Shown piece after piece: positions 12,002-22,492 of a DNA stretch of 52,000 nucleotides. How positions within the stretch are numbered: position 1 is the first letter of the stretch; every line of letters starts with the position of its first letter. The stretch is taken from positions 1-52,000 of the forward strand of contig CASHSZ010000040.1 in assembly GCA_949358305.1 (NCBI GenBank), read 5' to 3'. The notes below the pieces were generated by a model. The model did no database searches. It saw only the letters and a program-made list of their open reading frames with translations, and had not been told where the DNA came from. This DNA is from Strigamia acuminata (Eukaryota; Arthropoda; Chilopoda; Geophilomorpha; Linotaeniidae). The position numbers were made by a program, and so were the translations under genes.

Positions 12002-14600
12002 CTGGAAAAGGAAAGAAAACAAATAAAAAAATAAAAAATAAACGAAAAAATGAACAAATAGTGAGAATCTCAACGTGATACCCCTTTTTTTCAGATTTCA
12101 CTTCCATTTGTCCAATTTTCATTACGAAGTACATTACATTACGTTTCGGTCACGGCTTCCGTCAGATGGCGCTCTGGTTTACTTAAATTTTGCCGTAAAT
12201 TGCTTTTTTCGCCTTTGTAACTATATTTGATCCAAAAACTAATGACGCCATCGTTTTCAGCGCCAAATTACACGTAGGAAACCTCATTTAATCATTAAAA
12301 TTGTTCAGTTTTAAAAATCAGTCTTTTTCAAATTTCCCACCAAATTTGCCACGCGGTTGCCGACTTCGGTGGATCGTAACGGTACTTTTTCTTGACCAAA
12401 TTGAAAAATAAAAGATACAGGCAGGTGCAGATTTGGATTTCCAGTCGAATGAGACTGATTTCAAAATTTATAAACCTCATTTCGAGATAGAAAACAATAT
12501 TTTTCAGTTTGCGACGAAGATTTCTGCCTCCATTATAGCTTACGGGATCCGCCGAGTGGCGCTGTTTTCCATTACATTTCGCCGTAATTTAGCATTTTCT
12601 TCTTTTTAACTATATTTAATGCCAATTTCATATTTATAATTGGAAAATAGACCAAAAACTGCACCAGAAAAGTCTACTTTCCAATCGTCCGATTAATTTT
12701 TTAATTCATTTTTTTGGGATATTACACAAACCGGAAGTACCGGAAGTAGAAACATTACATACAGGTCACGTGACCGGACGTCGAAGACGGACAGACAGAG
12801 CCGTTTCATTATTAGACTTTCTAAACACAAGGTTTAGAAGTCTAAAAAATAGAAATGCATTTCCCGATCGTAGAATTAATTTTGTGCCACGTGCTCCAAT
12901 CATTAATTAAATTATCTTCGCCGCAACTCACTGCCATAAAAGTTTTATAGAAAACCAATCGTTTCATATTTTATTTCCATCTCCCGGTGGTCTGGCGCCG
13001 TCATAGTCGACGGAAGTCTCTCCGAACACGTTCAACGGGCTTCACGAACGCTTTCAGATCGAATGCGGAACTCGGGCCCGCCGCTTGGTCGAGCGGCGCA
13101 GTACCCGCCGAGCGGCGTGGTAGCCGGGTTCTCGCGTATGGCGATAGGGGGTCCTTTCTAAACAAACACCTCTCTCGGTCTCAGACTGGCCTTCGGGTCG
13201 GTCAAAATAATAAATAAATGAATCGGAAATAGAACGCACCCGTTCTCGCTCGGTCTACCGGCGAATGGGAGCAGTTGGGGCCGTTGAGCGGCGACGACAG
13301 CAGCCCTAACGACTCGTCCCGAAAATAAGTTTCCGCACCGACATCCGTTCACTTATTTAAACCCCATGACGCGCGCGTGGTTGCCTGCATTTTTCGGCTC
13401 GTTTCGACACGTTTCGACGTCGACGCGCGACCGTGAGCAAAGTCCTCAGCAACATATGGACATGAGTGTGTCTTTGCTCGCGATCTACGCGTTTGAGCGC
13501 GTTACGACGCGCGATAATGCACGTGATGCGATGGGGGTGAGCGCGACACGGGCTTTTGGCGCGGGCGTCGGTAATGATGTCCGTCAACGTGGATGAATGT
13601 CCGCGAAGTGTTTGGTGTTTATGGCAACGCACCAGGACGCAATTAACAACCAACAAGAATTAAAAATATAACTGTTTAACAAAAAGAAACTCCTATAATG
13701 TTGAAACAATAAAGAAAACGCAAAATTCAGATTCAAATTTAGATTTGAATTAGGTCAGATTAGGCCAGGTTGTAGATCCACAGACTCTCGAGACGACAAC
13801 AAGAAAATAAAAAGGATGCGTTTATCGTTTGTAGGTAGAATCTCGCGCCGAGTTAAATAAAAGTCTTTAAAAAATAGAAATCGATTTCCCGGTCGTAGAA
13901 TTAATTTTGTGTCATGTGATCCAGTCATTAATTAGATTTTCGTGGTAGATGTTGCGTGAAACAAGATCGTGAACGTCTCAATTGGTTTACGATTTAAATT
14001 TCATCTCGCAATACACGCTGCACCAACGTAGTCGACGCGAGTTTATATCACTGCACTCGATGGGTTTTGTGAGCATTTTTAGACCAATCGATCGTACAGC
14101 TTGTTTGCTAGTTTCCTTTCGAGGTCAGCGGTTAACTCTTTGCATTCTATGATGCTGTTGGTTCCAACGGCGATACGCGTCTCCCGCCTGCCTCTCGGTC
14201 TCAGACTGGCCTTCGGGCCGGTCAAAAAAAAAGAAAAAAATTAATAAATAGATAAATAAGTCGGGAACAAAACGCATCCATCCCGACGAATAGTGACAGT
14301 TGGGCTCGTTGAGCGGTGGCGAAGGCGGCGGCAACCCCGACGACTCGTCCCAAAAATAAGCTCCCACATCGACACTCATCCGTTCGCGTGTGCACGTGTG
14401 TGTCTGTGTGTGGCATTTTACAACGGAGTGGCATCGACGTGTCCATTGGTTGACTCGAGTTCCAACCGTCCCCAACGCCTCGTAAAAATCGACACCGATT
14501 TTATGACTTTGAACGACTTTATCGCTAACATTTCCATCTGATTCCCCGTAACGACGTTTTGACCATTGCTCCCCCCACACTCCAATTCAAAATTTAATAA
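12002..14600. repeat. Mosaic repeat cluster, no gene seen
   Basis: About 12140-12720 contains a diverged duplication (TTGCCGTAAATTGC near 12190 and TCGCCGTAATTTAGC near 12570). Full family modules then follow: start block at about 12760-12990 (GGTCACGTGACCGGACGTCG); hairpin at 13183-13202; GC-rich stem near 13270-13330; block near 13480-13600 ending TGTCCGTCAACGTGGATGAA; the ATAATGTTGAAACAATAAAG block near 13695; a second start block at 13860-14060; a second hairpin at 14203-14222; a second GC-rich stem near 14300-14365. The recurring order shows that these are pieces of one composite repeat. Confidence 0.65.
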
Positions 14601-14723
14601 GAAATTGTCAAACTTTTCAAATTCTATGATAAAAGTTGAGTGTTTTTATTGTTTACAAAATAAAAACGAAAAATAAAAAAATAAAATAAAAAAAGATTCA
14701 AAATCGACTCGTCACATCGCCGA

Positions 14724-14981
14724 TTACGCGCCTGGTCGTGGGTCACTGAGGAAGAGATCAAATTGAATAAACTAAATGAACAAACTGATGGACGAGCGGA
14801 CAAATTGAAACGTTGAACCGAATTAATTACCTCGACGCCGGACGCCCTGGCAACGTCGGTTCGGTGGCCGCGAAACGCGCTAGCATCCTGGCGCGCCCGC
14901 GGGATTGACTTGAAAAATAGAAAATAAAATAAAATAAATATAAATAAATAAATCAATTCGAATCAAACCAACCAATCGGTC

Positions 14982-15012
<31 letters not shown>

Positions 15013-15119
15013 GTTGAATCGAATTAACTCACATCGGCATCGGACGTCCCGGTCCCATCAACTGGGCGCCCGCGAAGCGAAGAAACAGTAAGGAACGTCC
15101 GCGAGGATGGCTTAAAAAA

Positions 15120-15150
<31 letters not shown>

Positions 15151-15431
15151 ATGAATAAATAAATCAAACGAGACGTTTGACCGGATTACATCGGTTCCGG
15201 AGTCGCGCGCTGGAATGGCGCAACCCGCATGATGGGTCGAATGTGACCGGGTTCGGTCCACTGCCGCGATGGCGACTGGGGCGGATCAATTGGCTGACAA
15301 CTGAATAAACAAAGAAATAAAGAAATGAAGAAACGGATAAACGAACGATCGAAACCGGTCGGTCGAATCTCTCACCTTGCATCATCGCCGTCGTTGTTGT
15401 GGTCGTTGGTTTTCTCGTTTTTGTTCATCGT
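14724..15431 (-). CDS. Small gene of repeated 26-codon exons, 5 exons, 113 aa
   Basis: Coding exons, reading leftwards, are 15428-15376, 15300-15190, 15110-15033, 14908-14831 and 14745-14724. All junctions are phase 2 and the joined frame is open to TAA. Exons 3 and 4 are both exactly 78 bases and encode similar peptides (PRGRSLLFLRFAGAQ and SRGRARMLARFAATE, each ending with a PGRP word), so they arose by exon duplication. Exon 1 is Asn/Asp-rich (MNKNEKTNDHNNDGDDA). The second acceptor was chosen at 15300 because it is the only nearby AG keeping the phase. A related architecture occurs at 19258-20145. No known domain is recognised. An upstream acceptor (TTCCAG) lies three bases before the ATG. 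Confidence 0.6.
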
Positions 15432-15980
15432 CTGGAACATAGAAATTAAATTAAAGTCGAATGCAAAGGAAAATAAAATAACGGCTAAGAAAAAATAAAA
15501 AATTGCAAGTCACGAGTCTGTCAAATGAGCGAGCGAGCGGTGCCCGACCGAACCAATGCAGGCGTTCGTGTTTGCACGCGCGTGTTAATTGATACGTTGT
15601 CGAGAGAGGCGTAGAGGTAATCGAGGGTTGTTTTTTTTTTCAATTTGTCGATCGATTGACTGATAAATGTGACGGTAGAACGGTCAACTACTCACTTTTT
15701 GGAAGATGGAAACACGACGTCGTCTGTCCCGCGCGTGATCACTATCGATGCATAGAGCGACACCAAGTGACATAATCCGGAAACATGGCGGCTGTCTGTC
15801 TCCATCCTCTCGGCACACGGTTCCACGCGGCGGGTATCTCCGTCCACTCGACCAATCGTCGTATTCGTTGTTATCCTTTTTCCTTTTTTTTTTCTTTTTT
15901 TTTTCTTTCTTTTTTTTTCTTTTTTTCTTTTTTAGGCGAGTAAATAAAACTGACTGAAATAAAAATTCCCATCCGTCCAC
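15432..15980 (-). promoter_or_regulatory. 5'UTR intron, leader exon and promoter region of the 113 aa gene
   Basis: Reading leftwards, a leader exon ends at 15696 with donor GTGAGTAG. The intron runs 15695-15432, ending TATGTTCCAG, and coding starts three bases later. Upstream, about 15880-15935 is a TTTTTCTTTTTTC tract. The exact transcription start is not visible. Confidence 0.4.
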
Positions 15981-15999
15981 CCATTTCGTTTTGTTTTTT

Positions 16000-17360
16000 A
16001 ACGTGACGATTCTGAGTAATTACGTCACACCGTGTACCCCAACCATTAATCAGATTATCACGATAGATGTCGCGTGAAATGAGATTGTGAACGCTTAAAC
16101 TGGTCTACGGTTTAAATTCCATTACGCGATGCACGGCGCGCCATCGTAAATGACGCGAATTTCGGTCACTGCATCCGATGGATCTACTAACACCTTCAGA
16201 CCAACCGGGACTGATTCGAGCCCTCGCGGAAATCCGGGGGGTTTCGGTCACAAAAGTCTGCATTCGGGTTGCGCAACCACTCTATTGTTCAGCCGTTGGT
16301 CAACCGGGGCAGTTGGCACCGACGAGCGTCGACAGTCCCAACAAATTCTTCCAAAATAAACTCTCACATCGACATCACAACGTTCCGCCCGGTACAAACA
16401 AACAAACAGTTATGAAAAACACTTGGTTTATCTATTTATTTATTTATTTGTCCGTTCGTTTCCACACACTCTCTTTGCACATGACAGATTCGGCATCTGG
16501 TCGTAGAAAATTTCAATATTTTGATGCAACACGTTCTGGTGTCAGTGCGCGATCGTGAGCGAAGTCCTCGACAATGTGCTCGCATGAGCGTGTCTTTGTT
16601 TGCCATGCACACGCGTGAACGCGTTCCCACGCGCGATAATATGCGAGGTGCGATGTATGTAAGCGCGACATGGATTTTTGACACCGGCATCGATAATAAT
16701 GTTCACCAACGTGGATAAATGTCCGAAGGTGTCCGGTGCTTATGGCAACGCACCGGGACGCAGTTAAATAGCAAGTAGAATTAAAAATATAATTGTTTAA
16801 TAAAAGGAAACTCTCATAATGTTGAAACGATAAAGCAAACGCAGAATTCAGATCCAAACTCAGATTCGAATTAGGTCAGATTAGGCCAGGTTATAGATCC
16901 ACAAACTCCCGAGACGCGACAAGAAAATGAAAAGGACGCGTTTATCACTTACAGGTGCCTGGCGATCGACAACGAGCGGACGATTAAAGTTTAAATTTCG
17001 GATCTTGGAACCGGTTCCGCGGTTCGTATTCCAATGATTAACGAGATTATCTTCGTAGCAACCGACTGGAACAAAAGTTTCGTAAAATATCCGCCGTTTC
17101 ATATTTTAATTTTACCTTCCAGAGTTGACGTCCCGTCGGAGTCGACGCGAGTTCTAATCACCGCGTCCGCTGCATTTTGCGAAAGCCTTCAGACCGAGAG
17201 CAGAGCGAGGGGCCGTCGTCGCTCGGTCGAGCGGCACAGTACCCACCGAGTGGCGCGGTACCCGAGTTCTTCTGACGCCAGTGCCGATAGGTGTCCCTTT
17301 TGCACGCCCCTCTCGGTCTCAGACTGGCCTTCTGGTCAGTCACAATAACAAATCAAAAAT
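16000..17360. repeat. Mosaic repeat cluster, no gene seen
   Basis: The composite repeat recurs in order. A start block lies at about 16030-16240. A GC-rich hairpin lies at about 16309-16343 (GGGGCAGTTGGCACCGACGA to GACAGTCCC), followed by TTCTTCCAAAATAA. A block near 16540-16720 ends TGTTCACCAACGTGGATAAA. The ATAATGTTGAAACGATAAAG block is near 16817 and the GGACGATTAAAGTTTAAATT block near 16978. A second start block lies at about 17030-17160. A diverged copy of the UUCG hairpin lies at 17322-17341. Confidence 0.65.
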
Positions 17361-18085
17361 AAGCTACACAACTGACAAAAGTTATGATTAAAATGCTGAT
17401 TAAAAATGTAATAATATTGTTGCCAAATAACTGACGACTATAAATAAATTTTCCACATTGAAATTGTCCGTAAAATCCGAAGTAAAATTCATCGGAGGAA
17501 ATTATACCTGTGCACCTCGCTGCGCGGTATCTGCGCATGCGCATTTACGATTTAACGCAAACTTTAAATTAATCCCAGAATCCATCATTGTTCGCAATTG
17601 TGATTGCGTCTGGAATTGTGTGCTATTTTAATTGTAAATTTTAATATTTCAATAATCTCAAATCAAACTGAAAAAAAAAAAAAAAAAAAAATATTCATTT
17701 CATTAAATTCTGATTGTCGCCCCTCTCGACCACGTTGCGTTCATTATCACGCATTAGGGCGCGCTCAAACGCGCGTACCATTAGAGGCGACGCGTTTGCG
17801 TTGGTGCACTGATGTGCGCTTCTCTCGCGGGTGGGCGCAAAGAAATGGAGAGGAAAAGAGAAAACGTAAAGAAGAGAATGGAAAGAATCCTCTCTTTATT
17901 TTTTTTTATTTCTTTATTTATTTATTTATTTTTTTTCTTAATTTCTAATTTGTGTCACCGAGTGTCGCGTCGTATTCTCGCGTCTTTGCAGCGAGCGACG
18001 GGCTAAAGCTTTCCTACCATACCGCGCTTTGCTTCGCGCACTTGTACGCATTGGTTCATTCGCTATATCGAGTTTCGTTTGCACG
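17361..18085 (+). other. Gap with microsatellites ending in a leader exon of the thymidine kinase gene
   Basis: An A19 tract lies near 17671-17690 and TTTA-rich sequence near 17900-17945. The short frames are not convincing. The right end resembles a 5'UTR exon ending GTTTGCACG at 18085, before the donor GTAAGCAAAC. Confidence 0.4.
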
Positions 18086-18361
18086 GTAAGCAAACCTAGT
18101 CAATTTTCAAAATAGAAAAAGGGGAAGAATCTCCAACAATTTGACCGACTCGTCAATTAAACCGACCGACCAACTAACTAAATGAACCAGAACGGGTCGA
18201 TGCGCGAGCACGGGCGGGAATCCCCGTGGTTACACCACTATCACCGCCATTTTGTTCTCGATCTCTATCCAATTTTAGTTTTGCAGTCGGACTCACGATT
18301 TTGTCAGTTTTTCGTTTTTCATTTATTCGTTTAAATTCTTTCTCTTTTTCCTCGATGGTAG
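18086..18361 (+). other. Predicted 5'UTR intron of thymidine kinase
   Basis: The donor GTAAGC begins at 18086 and an acceptor ...CTCGATGGTAG ends at 18361, leaving a 15-base leader before the ATG. The tract before the acceptor is T-rich (TTCTTTCTCTTTTTCCTC). There is no transcript evidence. Confidence 0.4.
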
Positions 18362-18376
18362 ACGCAACAAGACGAG

Positions 18377-18934
18377 ATGTCGACGTCGGCCATCGAGGAT
18401 CGACCACGAGGCAATATCCAGTTAATAGTGGGCCCGATGTTTGCAGGGAAAACAACTGAACTCTTGAGGCGCCTAGAAGGAGAAGAAGCGTTGTTATTGA
18501 AGCCCAAAATCGACAACCGCCACATTCCCGGAGAAATCGTCGCTCGTGACGGAAAATCGAGAGCGGCGCGCGCCGTCGAAAACCTCGCGGAAGCCCGAAG
18601 ACAATCCGAAAATTTCGGGATTATCGGGATTGACGAGGGCCAGTTTTTCGAGGACTTGGTACAATTCTGTCAAGAAATGGCAGAGAAAGGAAAGACTGTG
18701 GTAATCGCGGCCCTCGATGGGGATTTCAAGTTGAACCCGTTCGGTCAAGTCTGCGATTTGCTCCCGAAATCAGAGCACATCGTGAAGCTGAAGGCAACGT
18801 GCTACCGGTGTCGAGGGGAAGCCGCGTTCACGAAGCGGACGTCGGGCGAAGAAGACGTCGTGGTGATAGGGGGTGCCGAGAAATACGCCCCCACGTGTCG
18901 CGCGTGTTTCGCAAATTGTTCACCAATCGGCTAA
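18377..18934 (+). CDS. TK1: Thymidine kinase, type II (TK1-like), 185 aa, intronless coding region
   Basis: The enzyme phosphorylates thymidine with ATP in the salvage pathway for dTMP. Visible hallmarks are the P-loop GPMFAGKT (19-26), the IDEGQFF motif (85-91) with the catalytic glutamate, the DFKLNPFG segment (116-123), the lasso region with zinc ligands C142, C145, C174 and C177, and the VIGGAEKYAPTC segment near the end. The coding region has no intron, unlike the typical animal gene. The protein stops soon after the second CxxC pair, so it lacks the longer C-terminal tail of vertebrate TK1 used for cell-cycle degradation. A fragment of a second copy lies at 39458-39540. Host retrogene and cargo of a mobile or viral element are both possible origins. 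Confidence 0.95.
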   Translation: MSTSAIEDRPRGNIQLIVGPMFAGKTTELLRRLEGEEALLLKPKIDNRHIPGEIVARDGKSRAARAVENLAEARRQSENFGIIGIDEGQFFEDLVQFCQEMAEKGKTVVIAALDGDFKLNPFGQVCDLLPKSEHIVKLKATCYRCRGEAAFTKRTSGEEDVVVIGGAEKYAPTCRACFANCSPIG

Positions 18935-19257
18935 CTAACAAACCGGTCGTGTCGTTTTTAACACCGATAGATTCATTCGAATTAAATTTTTTTTTTTTTT
19001 GCGATCAAATAAACCCAATCAATCGTGGCCACTTATCTCAAATTCAATTTTTATTTAAATTATAAACCACAAACGAACAAAATACAATAAAAAATGAAAA
19101 ATTACGCCGATGGCGCTACGTTTGATAACGATGTCCCACTAAGAGGAAGAAAAAAAAATATATGTATATATATATATATCAAACAAACAAACAAACAAAC
19201 AAACAAACAAACAAACAAACAAACAAAAAAAAAAAAAAAGAATGATAAAAAGAATAA
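18935..19257. other. 3' region of thymidine kinase with microsatellites
   Basis: An AATAAA-like signal (ATCAAATAAACCC) lies near 19003-19015. Further right are a short TATA repeat (about 19161-19178), a (CAAA)n array (about 19181-19225) and an A-run. No gene is seen. Confidence 0.5.
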
Positions 19258-20145
19258 TTAATTAACTAACTGGACAGGTAGATATAGCGCGACGAACTGG
19301 TGGCGGTCGCGGGTGACTGGTGACTGGTAACTGGTGACGAACGGGTTGCAACCACCAAACTGGTAGCAAGTTGTGCAGAATTGAAACACATAGTTTCGGG
19401 TGGATCTTGGGATATCCGACCACCCATGCGTCGGTGGTGTTGGGCGATCCCGCGCGTGGCGCCTGTTGCATTGGAAATTATTGGCACGCATAGGTGGCAA
19501 CCATGGTAAGTTACTATGGAAAAAAAAAAAAATGATTAATCAAATCGCGACCGACGAATCGACCATAAATTGCTTTACTCACTCTGGCACATAGCGCCTC
19601 GGCCCGAAGAATATGTTATTACCAAATTCCCCGGGCCGCACATAGATGGTCTGCGGCGACCTCGTCGAAGGTGGCGATCGCGACGAACCCCTTAAAAATA
19701 AAATAAAAATAAAATAGAATGAAATAAAAAGTGTCAAATAAATAAAACCAATCGATCGACCAATCACTCTCACCTTGTGCCCGGGCGCATTTCACCCCAA
19801 ATGATGGGGTTATTCACGTTCTTTTTCCCAAACGACAATCGCGATGGGCCCCTTAAAAATAAAATAAAAATAAAATGAAATAAAATAAAATGTGTCGAAT
19901 AAATAAAACCAATCGATCGACCAACCACTCTCACCTCGTGCCCGGGCGCATTTCACCCCAAATGATGGGGTTATTCACGTTCTTTTTCCCAAACGACAAT
20001 CGCGATGGGCCCCTTAAAAATAAAATAAAAATAAAATGAAATAAAATAAAATGTGTCGAATAAATAAAACCAATCGATCGACCAACCACTCTCACCTCGT
20101 GCCCGGGCGCACTTCACCCCAGATGACGTTCTTTCCGTTCTCCAT
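19258..20145 (-). CDS. Gene of tandemly duplicated 26-codon exons, 5 exons, 189 aa
   Basis: Exons, reading leftwards, are 20145-20096, 20012-19935, 19851-19774, 19690-19583 and 19513-19258, all joined in phase 2 and open to TAA. Exons 2 and 3 are both 78 bases and almost identical, encoding KKNVNNPIIWGEMRPGT. The repeat period is 161 bases and includes the intron, and exon 1 (NVIWGEVRPGT) belongs to the same duplication. Exon 4 is Arg/Ser/Pro-rich at its start and ends with a GPRRYVPE word. Exon 5 carries cysteines in FQCNRRH and FCTTCYQFGGC, a possible metal-binding group. The acceptor TACATTTCAG abuts the ATG directly. The exon length and phase match the gene at 14724-15431. No function can be assigned. 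Confidence 0.65.
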
Positions 20146-20408
20146 CTGAAATGTAAAAATTAGATTACCGTAAATTAAATACAAACGAGAATTGAACAGC
20201 AAAACACAATCAATGAAAAGGAAAGGAAGGTGAATAAAACCACAGATCAATCAAACAATGATAAACCGAATTATTCTCTTTTCATTTCTGGCAAGCGAGA
20301 ATATGGCGACGAATTCCGCGCCTCTCCACGCTTCCACTCGTTTAGACACAAGCGGACGAATGGTCGGATTGTTGAAACAATTGTTGTCGTTGTCAATTGG
20401 TTGATTGG

Positions 20409-20441
<33 letters not shown>

Positions 20442-20796
20442 TGATAAATAGATAAACGGCATAAATACTTTCAACTTGCTCAGCAGCGAAGCACGTGGCG
20501 GCGCGGAATCAGCGGTCAGGTATGGCGGATTTCGATAACGACGCTGCTTGGTGAGCGGAGTTACAAAAAAATAAAAATTTGAAAGCATCGTGAAACAAAT
20601 AGATGAATAAACAAATAAACATAAATATATAAATAAACAAATAAATAAATAAAATAGACAAAAATAAACAAACAACGTCGCATCACGCGCGGGATTCCAT
20701 GGTTGTCGCCAGATGCCGCGTCGAATCACTCGCGCGCTCGCCATCAGTAGTGTGGACCCCGTGTCGTGAACAAGTGAACAAGTGGAACGATTAGAG
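20146..20796. other. Gap with simple repeats and a divergent upstream region
   Basis: It contains a (TAGA)n array at about 20409-20440 and A-rich AAATAAATA words at about 20600-20665. Near 20700-20796, sequence with GATGCCGCGTCGAATCACTC resembles the region just upstream of the paralogous gene at 42375 (CATCTGTCGCGTGGACTCAA near 41810). No coding model is supported. Confidence 0.45.
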
Positions 20797-21186
20797 GTAA
20801 ATTAACCATTTTCCCGGTAAACACTCGTCAGTTGGCGTTTTTACACGCGGTTCGCGGCCCTGGACTGCATTGCTTTTTGCGGCAGGTGAGCGTCGGGACC
20901 GCGGTGCCGTTTTAAAACCGAGACGGTATCGTGTACCAGGGCCACGGTACTTTGAAAAACTCGTGTAACGCGAACCGACTTTGTCGTACAACGAGAAAAT
21001 ACAAGATTCTCACTTTTTCTCGGTTTTGCTTTCATTTGATTAATTCTTATGTTACGTTTCAATGCAATTTATCTCATTTCAGAAAACTACAAGACACGAA
21101 TAAAAAGAAGATTTTTTCGTCTGTTTCTTATTGCATGGTGGGTTAAGCCTATATATAAGATTTTTCTCATTTAATTAGAAATAAAC

Positions 21187-21218
<32 letters not shown>

Positions 21219-21503
21219 CTTTTTATATGTGTCTCGCAGACTTCTGAAATAAGATAAATTGTATTGAAACCAAAGGTAAGAATTAACCAAATGGAAGTAA
21301 AACCGAGAAAATACGAGAACTTCGTATTTTCTCGTGTTTTCTCGCATTGTTCCGCGGTAGGCATCAAATGTACCACGTCCAACACGTACATGTACGCGCG
21401 TAGACTTGCGCGAACAATATGTGCGCGGATGTTTTATTCGACGTCCCACGTTTTGGTTCTTTTTGTTGCGATTTTAATTTTTATCTTTTTTTTCACATCG
21501 AAG
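20797..21503 (+). other. Predicted 5'UTR intron of coiled-coil gene 1
   Basis: The donor GTAAATTAACCATTTTC at 20797 matches the donor GTAAGTTAACCATTTCAC at 41881 upstream of the paralog. The acceptor CACATCGAAG ends at 21503, leaving five bases (AAAAT) before the ATG, as in the paralog. Inside are two copies of an AGAAAATAC-type block in opposite orientation (about 20985-21110 and 21225-21340). Confidence 0.5.
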
Positions 21504-21508
21504 AAAAT

Positions 21509-22103
21509 ATGGAAAAAGGAAAGAGAGGAGAAAAGCCGTCCACAAAGTCGCACCTGTCACCCGTCGTCCTTTTGGAACGCATCGACTTCATGGAGGCGTG
21601 GAGCCACACGCCAAACTTGAGCGCCGCCAGTAGTTCCGTGCATGATGCACGCGAGCGAAAAACTAATGATCCCACGAAGATCAAGGGGGTATGTGTCCCA
21701 TTCCGATATTTACTCTTTTGTCTTTTTTATTTGACCTTTTTTTTTTTTTTATTTTTTTTTTTATTTTTATTCGTTCTTTTCTCTCTTTCTCCAGTCGCTC
21801 GGTCGAAGACAGACGAAGGTCCAGGAGACGACAATGGCGGCGACGGAGGAAAGGGTCGAAAAAATGATGGAGGGACTAGAGGAGAGAATTGAGGAGTTGA
21901 TAGACAGGACGGAACAAAGACTCAAGAAAATGGTGAAGGCGACGATGGAGGAATTTGAGAAAACATTTGAAGAAGCAGAGGAAAAATGGTGGAAGGCGAT
22001 GGAGGGAACGATGGGTTGGATAGAGGATGTCGTTGACGACGATGATGATGACGAAGGCGCTGAAGAGGCAATTGGTGGTTCCGATCTTTCGATGGAATTA
22101 TAA
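21509..22103 (+). CDS. Coiled-coil acidic-tail protein, family copy 1, 162 aa
   Basis: Exons are 21509-21688 and 21795-22103 with a phase-0 GT-AG intron. The first exon is basic and Ser-rich (MEKGKRGEKPSTKSHL), with the word VVLLERIDFMEAW. The second begins SLGRRQTK and then forms a long amphipathic helix (about 75-135) with MEGLEERIEELIDRTEQRL and EEAEEKWWKAMEGTMGWIE. It ends in DDDDDDEG and the terminal GGSDLSMEL. The paralog at 42375-42924 has the same intron position, a similar length and a related ending (NDSDGSMEY). A parallel coiled-coil dimer is the simplest inference. No known family is recognised. The ATG lies five bases after a predicted acceptor. Confidence 0.65.
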
Positions 22104-22410
22104 GAGGAGACGGTTTATTCCCACTCTCGTTTGTTTGTTTGTTTGATTGATTTAGTTTTTGTTTTTGTTTTTAATTTTATTTATTCATTTATTTTTATTT
22201 TTTTTTTCAATTGTCAAAGATGTGACACAACTCTTATGGGATAAAAACAACAATCCCCCATCTCATTGTCTCGTATTGTTTGTTTATATTGCGTATATTT
22301 TGTTTCTCATTGTAAAAAAAACATCTCATCGGGTGATTAAATATACGTCTTTATTTTATTTATTTTATTTATTTATCTGTTTCTCTTCTTTTCTATATTT
22401 TAGCACAATT
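22104..22410. other. 3' region of coiled-coil gene 1, AT-rich
   Basis: This stretch is T-rich with TTTATTTA words. No gene is seen. Confidence 0.4.
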
Positions 22411-22417
22411 TATAATC

Positions 22418-22492
22418 GACCCAGAGTGGTCGAGTGGGCAGGACTACCTGCCGCATGGAGCCGTGGACTCTGGGTTCGAGTCTCGCTTCCGC
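22418..22492 (+). repeat. tRNA-derived SINE head
   Basis: An A-box-like TGGTCGAGTGG (about 22427-22437) and a B-box-like GGGTTCGAGTCTC (about 22471-22483) have the spacing of a pol III internal promoter. A cloverleaf does not close: the acceptor ends do not pair and the T-arm is poor. A SINE head or tRNA relic is therefore more likely than a tRNA gene. A related sequence lies on the other strand at 43725-43805. Confidence 0.6.

Noticed and set aside
22418-22492. Candidate tRNA gene
   Set aside because: A and B boxes are present but acceptor and T stems do not pair, and a related copy lies at 43725-43805, so a SINE head is more likely.
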